Of a stretch of 36,875 bases of DNA, positions 26,385-35,041 are shown one piece after another. The DNA is from Methylomonas koyamae (GTDB lineage Bacteria; Pseudomonadota; Gammaproteobacteria; Methylococcales; Methylomonadaceae). A program made the translations under genes and the position numbers. The stretch lies in NCBI RefSeq assembly GCF_001644025.1, contig NZ_LUUK01000195.1, forward strand, positions 1-36,875, read 5' to 3'. The first letter of the stretch is position 1, and every line of letters begins with the position of its first letter. The notes beneath the pieces were generated by a model. That model had not been told where the DNA came from. It worked only from the letters and a program-made list of their open reading frames with translations, and ran no database searches.

Positions 26385-26797
26385 ATCGCCTGTCGCCAGC
26401 CGAATCAAATACTGTAGACTCCAACCTCACCGGCGGGATTTGCAAATGATATATTGCCTCGGTTTGTTGAACGGTTAACTGAACCGCGGCCGGCAAAGAA
26501 TCTGCTTGAGAGTTCCGCATATGAAAACATCTTTCCGTGAGCGTTACTTGAAACCAACGCTTGCTCTGGGACGGATCGAAATGACCGTTCCCGACAAACC
26601 TAACAGCCGCTCGCAACCATATCGTTTGACCGACTCTAGCTGGACATTTGCCGCCACGAAACTCGGTCAATAAATCTCGGCACGGCAACGATTGATCGAC
26701 AAGGTAAACGCCGTTGGTGGTTTGGCCGGGGATAATCGGCTTTGAATATTTATAACGCACCGATATTGGCCGGTATTTATAGCGCGTGGAGAACTCG
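26385..26797. other. Stretch without a convincing gene, upstream of the methyltransferase
   Basis: The only long frame is a 125-codon one on the minus strand (26383-26760). It starts with GTG, has no ribosome site, ends inside the T-run of the ssrA terminator and shows no recognisable domain. It may be chance, so it is not called as a gene. The promoter of the radical-SAM methyltransferase should lie here. No riboswitch or attenuator structure was recognised. Confidence 0.4.
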
Positions 26798-27835
26798 TTG
26801 AAACCCTCTTTTTACGATCTAACGTATACCGACTTAGAGACGATAGTCGAACGGCACGGCTTTAATAACTCGGTGACGCCGACGCTGTTTAATTGGTTTT
26901 ACAAGAAAAAGCGGAACTCGCCTTGTCATAATCTAATATCCAAGCCGGCATTGGCGTTTTTTGAACGGTATTACGACTTTTCCTTGCCTGAAATCGATAC
27001 GGTTTACGAGTCCGAAAAAGACAGGACTGTGAAGTTTCTGTTTAAATTAAACGACGGCCAAAAAGTCGAGACGGTGCTGATTCCGTTCAATAACAAATAT
27101 TCGATTTGTCTGTCGTCGCAAGTCGGCTGCGCGATGAATTGCGCTTTTTGCTTTACCGGAGAACAAGGCCTTAAACGCAATTTGACCACCGGCGAAATGA
27201 TCGGACAGTTCTTAAAAGCCTGGCAGTGGCTGGCCGAAAACCGGCCTGGAGAAGAACGCATATTAAATATCGTGTTTATGGGCCAGGGCGAGCCCTTGCA
27301 TAATTTCGATGCGGTTAAAAAAGCGTGCGAAATATTTTTATCGCAATTCGGATTTTCAGTCGGCGTTCAGAAAATCACGATTTCCACGGCCGGTTATCTT
27401 CCGGGACTTAAACGTTGGAACCGGGAAATGCCTGGCGTCAATCTGGCTCTGTCGCTGCATTCGCCGTTCTCGGAAAAACGCGACGAGTTGATTCCGATCA
27501 ATAGAAAATATCCGCTGGACGAAGTGTTGGCTTATATCGACCGCATAGCATTAAACAAAAAGCAATTCGTGACTTACGAATATATTTTGATCAAGGATTT
27601 CAACGACGGCCCGCTCGACGCGGAGAAACTGGGTACCTTGCTGGCGGGAAAAAGCGCTTATATTAGTTTGATTCCGTTCAATCCCTTCCCCGGGTCGCGC
27701 TACCGACGACCGGATATGCAAACCGTGGAAAGGTTTAAGGCGGTATTGGATACCTTCAGGATTCCAACTTTGATTCGCGGGGTTAAAGGCGACGACGTGC
27801 TGGCGGCGTGCGGGCAACTCAATTCCAATGGGTGA
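26798..27835 (+). CDS. Radical SAM RNA methyltransferase, RlmN/Cfr family
   Basis: The TTG at 26798 is preferred because GGAG lies seven bases upstream; a GTG at 26786 adds four residues without a ribosome site. From the TTG the protein has 345 residues. The [4Fe-4S]-SAM motif C-A-M-N-C-A-F-C has Cys111, 115 and 118. Cys104 (SICLSSQ) and Cys338 (AACGQL) are the additional conserved cysteines; Cys338 is the methyl-carrier position. GQGEPL, ISTAG and SLHSP are SAM/RNA-binding blocks. RlmN methylates C2 of A2503 in 23S rRNA (and tRNA); Cfr methylates C8 of the same base. SLHSPFSEKRDELIPINRKYPLDEV is closer to Cfr, whereas NPFPGSRY and VKGDD are RlmN-like. Its usual target is the ribosome, and it sits beside ssrA. 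Substrate uncertain. Confidence 0.9.
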   Translation: MKPSFYDLTYTDLETIVERHGFNNSVTPTLFNWFYKKKRNSPCHNLISKPALAFFERYYDFSLPEIDTVYESEKDRTVKFLFKLNDGQKVETVLIPFNNKYSICLSSQVGCAMNCAFCFTGEQGLKRNLTTGEMIGQFLKAWQWLAENRPGEERILNIVFMGQGEPLHNFDAVKKACEIFLSQFGFSVGVQKITISTAGYLPGLKRWNREMPGVNLALSLHSPFSEKRDELIPINRKYPLDEVLAYIDRIALNKKQFVTYEYILIKDFNDGPLDAEKLGTLLAGKSAYISLIPFNPFPGSRYRRPDMQTVERFKAVLDTFRIPTLIRGVKGDDVLAACGQLNSNG

Positions 27836-27974
27836 TAGGATTCAGCGCCGGAACGGCGGAGGCCGTTTTGTCCAGGCCGATTGCGCGTGGTAAAGACCGT
27901 CATCGGCACGACCGTATGGGCGCTAAAATTCGCCGCGATGTCACTTCATAACGACCGATTTTTTTCGAGCGACG

Positions 27975-29315
27975 ATGCCTAAGCAGCTTTTCGGCCACCC
28001 GCCGGGTTTGTATGTCTTGTTTCTGACCGAGATGTGGGAGCGGTTTTCCTATTACGGCATGCGGACCTTGCTGGTGTTGTACATGATCCAGTATTTGATT
28101 CCGGCGGTGAACGACGGTGCCGATATATTCGGCTTCGCGAGCTTGCGGGCCGGGCTGGAATGGCTTTACGGCGGCTTGGACATCCAGCCGCTGGCTTCGC
28201 AAATCTACGGCTTGTACACCGGCCTGGTCTATTTGACTCCGCTGTTGGGCGGCTATTTGGCCGATCGTTGGTTGGGGCCGCGCAACACGGTTGCACTCGG
28301 CGCGGTGTTGATGACCGCCGGGCATTTTCTGATGGCACGGGAAGCCTGGTTCTTGCCGGCGTTGGCCTTGCTGATCGCGGGTAACGGTTGCTTCAAACCC
28401 AATATTTCGACGCAGGTCGGCAGTCTTTATCCGGCCGGCGATCCGCGCCGCGACGGCGCGTTCACGATTTTTTACCTGGGCATCAATATCGGCGGTTTTT
28501 TCGCGCCGTTGGTCTGCGGCACGCTGGGCCAGCGTTACGGTTGGCATTACGGTTTCGCGGCGGCCGGTGTCGGCATGACGATAGGCTTGTCGATTTATTT
28601 GGCCGGCCAACGCTTTCTGGGCGGCGATGCCGCCCGGCACGGGACTCGGACGCCGATACCGGAAACGCCGATCAGCGGCGAGGAATGGCGGGCGATTTTA
28701 AGCTTGGCGGTGTTGGCGACGATCAACGTGGTGTTTTGGGCGGTCTACGAGCAGCAAGGCAATACCTTGCAATTGTTTGCCGAGCAGCGGGCCGATTGGC
28801 GGGTGTTGGGTTGGGATATGCCGTCCACCTGGTTTCAATCCTTGAATCCGGCCTTCATCTTTTTGTTGACGCCGCTGATGGGCGGCATGCTCGGCAAGCC
28901 CTCCAAGCCGCGCTCCAGCGTCGTGAAAATGGCTTGGGGTTGCGCTTGGCTGGCGGCCTCGTTTCTGGTGCTGATCGTCGCGGTGTCGCTACACGGCCCG
29001 GACCAAAAAATCAGCGGCCTGTGGCTGGCCTTGTGTACCCTGATTTACACGGTCGGCGAGCTATATCTGTCGCCGGTCGGCTTGTCGCTGGTCAGTAAAG
29101 TCGCGCCGGCCAAGGCGGTCGGCTCGGTGATGGGACTGTGGTTTTTGTCGGTGTTCTTCGGCAATTATTTGGCCGGCTATATCGGTAGCTTTTACTCGAC
29201 GATGTCCCATGCCGGCTTCTTTCTGTTGTTGGCTGGGCTGGCCTGCGGCGCCGGTTTGGCGATATTTGGATTAAGAACGTTTTTGGAAAGCCGACTGGCC
29301 GGCAAGGACTGTTGA
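27975..29315 (+). CDS. POT/PTR2 family proton-coupled oligopeptide transporter
   Basis: A 446-residue inner-membrane MFS protein with about 12-14 transmembrane helices. The POT signature E-M-W-E-R-F-S-Y-Y-G is at 19-28, YLADRWLG follows helix 2-3, and the second family signature FTIFYLGINIGGFFAPL is complete (about 157-173). A later INVVFWAVYEQQGNTLQLF carries the conserved helix-7 acidic region. Such proteins import di- and tripeptides using the proton gradient. It stands alone between the methyltransferase gene and an unknown small gene, and no peptidase gene is adjacent. Length is slightly under the common 480-500 residues of bacterial DtpA/B-type proteins. Confidence 0.93.
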   Translation: MPKQLFGHPPGLYVLFLTEMWERFSYYGMRTLLVLYMIQYLIPAVNDGADIFGFASLRAGLEWLYGGLDIQPLASQIYGLYTGLVYLTPLLGGYLADRWLGPRNTVALGAVLMTAGHFLMAREAWFLPALALLIAGNGCFKPNISTQVGSLYPAGDPRRDGAFTIFYLGINIGGFFAPLVCGTLGQRYGWHYGFAAAGVGMTIGLSIYLAGQRFLGGDAARHGTRTPIPETPISGEEWRAILSLAVLATINVVFWAVYEQQGNTLQLFAEQRADWRVLGWDMPSTWFQSLNPAFIFLLTPLMGGMLGKPSKPRSSVVKMAWGCAWLAASFLVLIVAVSLHGPDQKISGLWLALCTLIYTVGELYLSPVGLSLVSKVAPAKAVGSVMGLWFLSVFFGNYLAGYIGSFYSTMSHAGFFLLLAGLACGAGLAIFGLRTFLESRLAGKDC

Positions 29316-29439
29316 TCCGGCCGGCATGGCATTGTGGCGGAATTGGCTTTATAGTCTGAACCGAAGACCCGCTGCCCGCGCGAGAAACCGCCGGACGCGC
29401 ATCTGTATATCAAACGTTTGGCGATGACAGGAGATTCCC

Positions 29440-29766
29440 GTGGCGACCACAAAACCCCAAACTTGGCATAGGATCGCCCTGACCCGACACGAATACGAGT
29501 CCGGGGAGATAGGCGTTTTGTTCGGCTCGTTTCGGGCCGCGTTTATCGCCAAGAACGGACCGGCCGGCATGGCGATGTTCGGGCATTGGACGGAAGACGG
29601 CGAGCGCTATTTCGTCTATCTCTCGCCGGCGGCGGGCCGCTATATCGTCCCGTTACTGATGGCCTATTCGGCTCATCCGACCGGCGCGCCCGACCCCGCC
29701 GGCCTGACCCTGCTCTACGGCGACGAAACCAGCCGGTCGGCGTTCATGGCGGGCTTCGAAGCTTAA
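29440..29766 (+). CDS. Uncharacterised small protein
   Basis: A 108-residue protein starting with GTG, supported by a CAGGAG ribosome site. It is soluble, with an alpha/beta composition (GVLFGSFRAAFIAKNGPAGMAMFGHWTEDGERYFVYLSPAAGRY) and no signal peptide. Codon usage is normal for the region. No domain was recognised. It is probably monocistronic: 124 bases separate it from the transporter and 136 from the next gene. Confidence 0.6.
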   Translation: MATTKPQTWHRIALTRHEYESGEIGVLFGSFRAAFIAKNGPAGMAMFGHWTEDGERYFVYLSPAAGRYIVPLLMAYSAHPTGAPDPAGLTLLYGDETSRSAFMAGFEA

Positions 29767-29902
29767 AGGCCTCGACTGCCGATGCCGGCGGATCGGCCGA
29801 CTGACTCGTCGGAGCAAACCGGCTCCGGCATTTTCGAGGCATTCAATTCGAGGCGATGCGCTGACCATAGCCGCGATTTTCACTTTTCCATACTCACTCA
29901 AC

Positions 29903-30424
29903 ATGCGCGAATTTACCGATAAAGAACTTTACTTGGGCTTGGAATATGCCAAAAGCCTGGATCAAAACGCCGGGCATACCATCCTGACCCGGTTTCAGAA
30001 CGAGCAACCGGTATTGGCGCAAACCCTGTTTGGGGTGTTTCCTTCGCTAATTGCCGAGCAGGATCAAAACGTCGCCCATCTGTTCATGGATCTGGTGTTC
30101 GACGTTATTTGCGTGTTCGAAAAAACCTCCGGCACCCTGCCCAGCCAACAAACCCTGGGCATGGCCTGGCTACAGGAAAAAGCCGCGTTGGTGGACGCCG
30201 AAATGACCGCGATGATGTCCGGCAAACCGCATTCGGAAAGCGTGTTCGAAACCGACGAGCAAAAAGGCTTGGTGCAATTTCTCCACGATTGCATCGATGA
30301 ATATCTGGCCGAACATCCGGCACCCGGCGACGCGGTGCGGATGATCAAGACCTTGATATTCGTCACCGTGCAATTGTTTTGCAGCCTGCACGACGCCGCC
30401 GGCGCCTCCAAGACGCTGCATTGA
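29903..30424 (+). CDS. Uncharacterised helical protein
   Basis: A 173-residue protein that is mostly alpha-helical and acidic (MREFTDKELYLGLEYAKSLDQ; QDQNVAHLFMDLVFDVICVFEK), with no signal peptide. A hydrophobic C-terminal helix (MIKTLIFVTVQLFCSLHDAAG) could be packed in the core or touch a membrane. No family was recognised. The MFS symporter gene begins 20 bases after its stop, so the two are likely cotranscribed and it may affect that transporter, but this is inference only. Confidence 0.65.
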   Translation: MREFTDKELYLGLEYAKSLDQNAGHTILTRFQNEQPVLAQTLFGVFPSLIAEQDQNVAHLFMDLVFDVICVFEKTSGTLPSQQTLGMAWLQEKAALVDAEMTAMMSGKPHSESVFETDEQKGLVQFLHDCIDEYLAEHPAPGDAVRMIKTLIFVTVQLFCSLHDAAGASKTLH

Positions 30425-30444
30425 GCGGCGGGACGGCAACCGAC

Positions 30445-31734
30445 ATGACCAATCGATCAGCGCTCTCGCACCGCGCCCGCCTGCGGAATATCTTCAGCGG
30501 CTCGATCGGCAATCTGGTGGAATATTTCGACTGGGCCATTTACGCCGCTTTCGCCCTGTACTTTGCGCCGGCTTTCTTTCCGGAAACCGACCAAACCGCC
30601 CAATTGCTAAACAACGCCGCGATCTTCGCGGTCGGCTTTGTGTTTCGGCCGCTGGGCGGCTGGTGGCTGGGCGGTTTGGCGGATCGCAAGGGCCGCAAGA
30701 GCGCGCTGCTCTTGTCGGTCGGCCTGATGTGCCTGGGCTCGTTAATCATCGCCTGCACGCCGGGCTATGCGGTGATCGGCACCTGGGCGCCGGCCTTGCT
30801 GTTGATCGCCCGGATGTTGCAGGGCTTTAGTATCGGCGGCGAATACGGCAGCTCCGCCACCTATCTCAGCGAAATGGCCAGCGCCGACCGGCGCGGCTAC
30901 TACTCCAGCTTTCAATACGTCACTATCGTCTTGGGCCAAATCCTGGCGCTGGGTTTGCTGATGCTGTTGCAGCGCTGTTTCTTGACCGACGCGCAACTGC
31001 ACGATTGGGGATGGCGCATCGGCTTCGTGGTCGGAGGCTTGCTCGCTGTTGTCGCGGTCCGGTTGCGCGGCAATATGGCGGAAACCAGCGCTTTCGTCGA
31101 GCAACACACCGAATCGGCCAAGCAAGCCAATCCGCGCGAGTTGCTCAACTATCCCAAGCAAATCTTCACCGTCGTGGCCTTGACCGCCGGCGGCACCTTG
31201 TCGTATTACACGTTTACCGTCTACATGCAGAAGTTTTTGGTGAACACCACCGGCTTTGCAAAGGACGACGCCACGCTGATCTGCGCCATCGCGCTGTCGG
31301 TATTCATGCTGGTACAGCCGCTGTTCGGCCTGCTGTCCGACTTCGTCGGCCGCCGCTGCATGTTGATCGGCTTCGGCGTCTGCGCCAGTCTGTTCACAGC
31401 ACCGATCCTGAGCGTTTTGTCACAGCCGCAAAGCCTGACTTCGGCGTTGTTCTGGTACATCTGCGCGCTGCTGATCGTTTCCGGCTACTCGTCGGTCAAC
31501 GCCATCGTCAAAGCCGAACTGTTCCCGGTACACATTCGGGCGCTGGGCGTGGGATTTCCGTATGCCGTGACGGTGGCCTTATTCGGCGGCAGCGCCGAAT
31601 ACCTGGCGCTATCGATGAAAAGCCACGGCCATCCGGAATGGTTTGGCTACTACGTCAGCGCCTGCGCCGCCTTTTCGCTGATCGTCGCGATCGCGATGAA
31701 AGAACCGATGCGGGTCTCAAGCTTGAATCGGTAA
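30445..31734 (+). CDS. MFS transporter, metabolite:H+ symporter (MHS/KgtP-ProP-like)
   Basis: A 429-residue inner-membrane protein starting at the ATG at 30445; a longer in-frame start overlaps the upstream gene and adds an Arg-rich leader. About 12 transmembrane helices are evident. MHS hallmarks are the N-terminal SGSIGNLVEYFDWAIYA, the loop 2-3 motif GGLADRKGRKSALL and RMLQGFSIGGEYGSSATYLSE. Characterised relatives carry alpha-ketoglutarate (KgtP), proline/betaine (ProP), citrate or shikimate with protons. The C-terminus is short and lacks the coiled coil of ProP, favouring an organic-acid carrier. The substrate cannot be told from sequence. Confidence 0.92.
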   Translation: MTNRSALSHRARLRNIFSGSIGNLVEYFDWAIYAAFALYFAPAFFPETDQTAQLLNNAAIFAVGFVFRPLGGWWLGGLADRKGRKSALLLSVGLMCLGSLIIACTPGYAVIGTWAPALLLIARMLQGFSIGGEYGSSATYLSEMASADRRGYYSSFQYVTIVLGQILALGLLMLLQRCFLTDAQLHDWGWRIGFVVGGLLAVVAVRLRGNMAETSAFVEQHTESAKQANPRELLNYPKQIFTVVALTAGGTLSYYTFTVYMQKFLVNTTGFAKDDATLICAIALSVFMLVQPLFGLLSDFVGRRCMLIGFGVCASLFTAPILSVLSQPQSLTSALFWYICALLIVSGYSSVNAIVKAELFPVHIRALGVGFPYAVTVALFGGSAEYLALSMKSHGHPEWFGYYVSACAAFSLIVAIAMKEPMRVSSLNR

Positions 31735-31778
31735 ATCGCGCCGGCCGCCGACCAGGTAGGGCTTGCGAAAGCGGCGTT

Positions 31779-32117
31779 CTAACCCGGCGGCCAATGCATT
31801 GCTCGGCCGGCCAGCAGGTGCAGGTGCAGGTGGAAAACGGTTTGCCCGCCGTCGGCGTTGCAGTTCAACACGGTGCGGTAACCGCTGTCGGCATAGCCCA
31901 GGTCCTTGGCGATTTTCGCGGCGGTTTGCAGCAGGTGTCCGCCCAACTCGGCATCGTCCAGATCGTTTAAGTTAGCAATGTGACGTTTCGGAATCACCAA
32001 CACATGCAGCGGCGCTTGCGGGTGCAAATCGCGGAACGCCAACACCTTATCGTCTTCGTAAACCACGTCCGGCTTGATCTCGCCGGCGACCATCTTGCAG
32101 AACAAACAATCGCTCAT
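31779..32117 (-). CDS. hinT: HIT family protein (HinT-like)
   Basis: A 112-residue protein of the HinT branch. FCKMVAGEI with Cys4 and Cys7 at the N-terminus, VIPKRHI in the middle and the histidine triad QTVFHLHLHLLAGR near the C-terminus are all present. It hydrolyses adenosine phosphoramidates and acyl-adenylates in the cytoplasm. It starts 8 bases after recR, and the recR stop codon TAG forms part of its TAGGAGG ribosome site, so translation is linked. The gene terminates the dnaX-ybaB-recR-hinT operon, a common extension of the core cluster. Confidence 0.95.
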   Translation of the reverse strand: MSDCLFCKMVAGEIKPDVVYEDDKVLAFRDLHPQAPLHVLVIPKRHIANLNDLDDAELGGHLLQTAAKIAKDLGYADSGYRTVLNCNADGGQTVFHLHLHLLAGRAMHWPPG

Positions 32118-32125
32118 CTTGCCTC

Positions 32126-32722
32126 CTAAAGTTCTCTACGCCCGTTAAAAGCCGCCGACAGCGTGCCGCTGTCGATGAATTCCAGCTCGCCGCCCATCGG
32201 TACGCCGTGGGCGATGCGGGTGGCTTGTATCCCATGTTTGGCGGCAACTTCGCCGATAAAATGCGCGGTGGCCTGGCCTTCCACCGTGGAATTGGTTGCC
32301 AGGATGATTTCCTTTAGCGTGCCGGAGGCCATGCGCTGCTCGAGCAAGTCGAAACCGAGCTGGTCGGGCCCGATGCCGTCCAGCGGCGACAAGCGGCCGT
32401 GCAACACAAAGTATTTGCCCTTGAACGTGGTGGCCTGATCGACGACCCAAACGTCGGCGGCGCTTTCGACGATACACAGCGTATCGTTCTCCCGGAGCGG
32501 ATTGGCGCAGACTTCGCAAATCTCGGCTTCGGTCAGGGTGCGGCAGTCGCGGCAATAGCCGATTTCGGCAACGGCCTTTTCCAGCAACCGACCGAGCTGG
32601 CGGGCGCCTTCGCGGTTGCGCAGCAGCAAATGAAACGCCATCCGCTGCGCCGACTTGGGTCCGACGCCGGGCAAACAGCACAGGCTCTGGATCAGTTCCT
32701 TCAGCAGCCCCTGATTAGCCAT
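32126..32722 (-). CDS. recR: Recombination mediator protein RecR
   Basis: A 198-residue protein of standard length. It has the N-terminal helix-hairpin-helix (LCCLPGVGPKSAQRMAFHLL), a four-cysteine zinc finger (CRDCRTLTEAEICEVC), a TOPRIM domain starting at TLCIVESAADVW and the Walker-B-like C-terminal region. VLHGRLSPLDGIGPDQLG is a strong family block. With RecF/RecO it loads RecA onto SSB-coated gaps. The ATG lies 3 bases after the ybaB stop, so the operon is tightly packed. Confidence 0.98.
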   Translation of the reverse strand: MANQGLLKELIQSLCCLPGVGPKSAQRMAFHLLLRNREGARQLGRLLEKAVAEIGYCRDCRTLTEAEICEVCANPLRENDTLCIVESAADVWVVDQATTFKGKYFVLHGRLSPLDGIGPDQLGFDLLEQRMASGTLKEIILATNSTVEGQATAHFIGEVAAKHGIQATRIAHGVPMGGELEFIDSGTLSAAFNGRREL

Positions 32723-32725
32723 GAT

Positions 32726-33049
32726 TTAGAACGGCATCTGAAAACCGGGCGGAATCGGGATGCCGGCGGTGACATCGGCCATTTTTTCTTTCTTCATTTT
32801 GCCAACCTTGTGGACGGCGTCGTTGATTGCCGCCGCCACCAAATCTTCCAGCATATCCTTGTCGTCGCCGACCAGCGACGGATCGATACTGACCTTACGC
32901 ACTTCGCGCTTGCCGGTCATCAGTATCGTCACCAAGCCGCCGCCGGATTCGCCCAGCACCTCCATGTTTTCGAGTTCTTCCTGGGCCTTTTTCAAGTTTT
33001 CCTGCATTTTCTGGGCTTGTTGCATGATGCCCGCGAGTGCGTTTTTCAT
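32726..33049 (-). CDS. ybaB: YbaB/EbfC nucleoid-associated protein
   Basis: A 107-residue DNA-binding protein with the family pattern: helical start ([34 protein letters not shown]), central beta strands ([26 protein letters not shown]) and the [13 protein letters not shown] tail. It acts as a dimer that binds DNA and bends it. The order dnaX-ybaB-recR is conserved in many bacteria; it starts 13 bases after dnaX. Confidence 0.98.
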   Translation of the reverse strand: MKNALAGIMQQAQKMQENLKKAQEELENMEVLGESGGGLVTILMTGKREVRKVSIDPSLVGDDKDMLEDLVAAAINDAVHKVGKMKKEKMADVTAGIPIPPGFQMPF

Positions 33050-33062
33050 AGTGTCTCCGAAA

Positions 33063-34721
33063 TCAATTAATAGGCTCTATGCTGCCAGGCAACACCCTGG
33101 CGCCGAAGGTATCTTTTAAGGCCTGCACGGTAGGATCGGTCTGGATGCTCTCCACCGCCGCCTGTTGGCGATCTTCCTTGGCTTTTTGCATCTGCAGCGC
33201 CGGCGTCATCAGATCGCCGGCCCGAGCGGCGATCACCAGCTTGATCGGCCGACCGAAATACTGTTGCAGCGCGGCGCGCAGCGTGTCCTCGGCCCGAGTG
33301 CCGACTTGATGAAAACTCGGGTCCAGCAACAACCGGCAAGTGTGATCGTCGATGCCGTCCAGCACGCAGTTGTTGGCCAACTCCCTGGCTCGGCCGCCGA
33401 TGTTCAATGCGGCGATAATCTCCGGCCATTGTTCCGGTCGGAGCGAGTCCGGAGAAACCGAGCGCATCTGGGGCTTCGGCTCGACGGCGGCCGGTGATTC
33501 CGCCGCAACCGGCGCCGCAGCGGGTGTTACGACAGCCGCCACCGGATCGGAAGCCGGCCCAGTATCCTTGGCGGGCGTTGACGGCCGACCAGCGCTTGCC
33601 GCCGAACCAAGCGGCGCCTCGGCTTGCCGCTGGTCGACCGTTTTCGGCCGGAAAGCCAGCATTCTCAGCATCGTCATTTCGAAGCCGGTACGCGGATCGG
33701 GCGCCAGCGGCAGATCGCGCTGGCCGAGCAAACCGATCTGATAGTACAGTTGCACGTCCTCGGCGGTCAGCGTCCGCGCCAATAGACCGATCAATGCTTG
33801 ATCGAACTCGGCGTCGACGAAATCGGGAATTTGCTGCACCAGCGCGACGCGGTGCAGGACCCTGAGCATTTGCTGCAAGATGTCGGCGAAATCCGGCGAA
33901 AGTTCGGCGATATCGCCGATCTTGACCAGCAAGCCTTTGGCGTCGCCGGCCACCAGAGCCTGCAACAAATCGTCGACCGGCTGTTGCGCCACCGTACCCA
34001 GCATGCCGGTTACCGCCGCATGTACCACGCTGCCGCCGCCGTAAACGATGGCCTGGTCCAACAGGCTCAAGCCGTCGCGCAAACTGCCGTCGGCCGCGCG
34101 AGCCAAGATTTTCAAAGCCGGGATTTCGAAGCCGATCTGTTCCTGCTCTAAAATGAACTGCATCTGCGCGGCGATTTGATCCGGCAGCAGACGCTTCAGA
34201 TTGAACTGCAAGCAGCGAGACAATACCGTCACCGGAATTTTGTGGGGATCGGTGGTAGCCAGCAAAAACTTGACGTGAGGCGGCGGCTCTTCCAGCGTCT
34301 TCAATAGTGCATTGAAGCTGTGGCCGGACAGCATATGGACTTCGTCGATCAAATAGACCTTGTAGCGCCCCTGATTCGGCGCGTATTGGACGTTGTCGAG
34401 TAAGTCGCGAGTGTCTTCGACCTTGGTGCGCGATGCCGCATCCACTTCGATCATGTCCATGAAGCGGCCCTGCTCGAACGCCAGACAAACCGGGCATTCG
34501 CCGCAGGGATTGAAATCCTGGAGGTTTTCGCAGTTTATGGCCTTGGCGAGAATTCGAGCCACCGTGGTTTTACCGACGCCGCGGGTACCGGTGAACAAAT
34601 AGGCATGATGCAGGCGGTCGTGGCGCAAGGCGTGTATCAGGGATTGGCTGACATGCTCCTGGCCGACGAGCTGGGAGAAGTTGCTGGGACGCCATTTTCT
34701 GGCGAGGACCTGATAAGCCAT
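33063..34721 (-). CDS. dnaX: DNA polymerase III subunit tau (DnaX)
   Basis: A 552-residue clamp-loader subunit. [12 protein letters not shown] begins the AAA+ module; Walker A is GTRGVGKT (45-52), zinc ligands are Cys64, 73, 76 and 79 (NPCGECPVC), and [10 protein letters not shown] is Walker B. The Pro/Ala-rich linker (about 360-415) separates the clamp-loader part from the C-terminal tau-specific domain. At 552 residues it is shorter than E. coli tau (643). No run of six A followed by G, used for the E. coli gamma frameshift, was seen. It is the first protein gene of the operon, with the 4.5S RNA gene directly upstream on the same strand. Confidence 0.97.
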   Translation of the reverse strand: MAYQVLARKWRPSNFSQLVGQEHVSQSLIHALRHDRLHHAYLFTGTRGVGKTTVARILAKAINCENLQDFNPCGECPVCLAFEQGRFMDMIEVDAASRTKVEDTRDLLDNVQYAPNQGRYKVYLIDEVHMLSGHSFNALLKTLEEPPPHVKFLLATTDPHKIPVTVLSRCLQFNLKRLLPDQIAAQMQFILEQEQIGFEIPALKILARAADGSLRDGLSLLDQAIVYGGGSVVHAAVTGMLGTVAQQPVDDLLQALVAGDAKGLLVKIGDIAELSPDFADILQQMLRVLHRVALVQQIPDFVDAEFDQALIGLLARTLTAEDVQLYYQIGLLGQRDLPLAPDPRTGFEMTMLRMLAFRPKTVDQRQAEAPLGSAASAGRPSTPAKDTGPASDPVAAVVTPAAAPVAAESPAAVEPKPQMRSVSPDSLRPEQWPEIIAALNIGGRARELANNCVLDGIDDHTCRLLLDPSFHQVGTRAEDTLRAALQQYFGRPIKLVIAARAGDLMTPALQMQKAKEDRQQAAVESIQTDPTVQALKDTFGARVLPGSIEPIN

Positions 34722-34749
34722 TGGCAGCGCGGGTAGGCTAGGTTTGGGC

Positions 34750-34859
34750 GGCTACCGTGCCAGCCGCATCCCGGCACACGAATCCGCTGCTACCGTTGCT
34801 TCCTTCCGGACCTGGCGGGGTTTACAGCGTATCGTTGCGAGAGGACCGACACAGTAACC
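34750..34859 (-). ncRNA. ffs: Signal recognition particle RNA (4.5S RNA)
   Basis: The minus strand carries the universally conserved SRP apical loop: caggtccggaaggaagca opens into the Ffh-binding bulge. The ends pair: ggttactgtg (34859-34850) with cacggtagcc (34759-34750), with two G-U wobbles. GTGTGCCGGGATG matches the 3' arm of E. coli 4.5S RNA. The RNA binds Ffh and directs inner-membrane proteins to FtsY. Exact ends may shift by a few bases. Confidence 0.95.
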
Positions 34860-35041
34860 ATAAAACATCAGCCGTGGGCTGAAGAGCTGCGCATTATCCT
34901 TAAAACCTCCGGCCAACGCAACACCCCGAACGATATTTTCCGGCAAACCGAACCCGGCGACCGTCATTTGCAATTCGGGGACGGACGCGGTAGTGTTGGC
35001 CACCTAAACTTCGCGTTACCGCGCTCCGACCGAGGCCTCAC

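Noticed and set aside
26296-26478. Possible tRNA gene with a gcgggttcaattcccgc T-arm
   Set aside because: This is the tRNA-like 3' end of the tmRNA, not an independent tRNA.
26383-26760. A 125-codon minus-strand frame after ssrA
   Set aside because: GTG start without ribosome site, ends in the ssrA terminator, no recognisable domain. Kept only as an unassigned stretch.
33063-33700. Programmed frameshift in dnaX giving a gamma form
   Set aside because: No A-AAA-AAG type slippery sequence was seen in the linker; the only short A-run (near 33188) is close to the C-terminus.
34752-35003. An 83-codon minus-strand frame
   Set aside because: It overlaps the 4.5S RNA gene across its whole conserved core, so it is not a protein gene.
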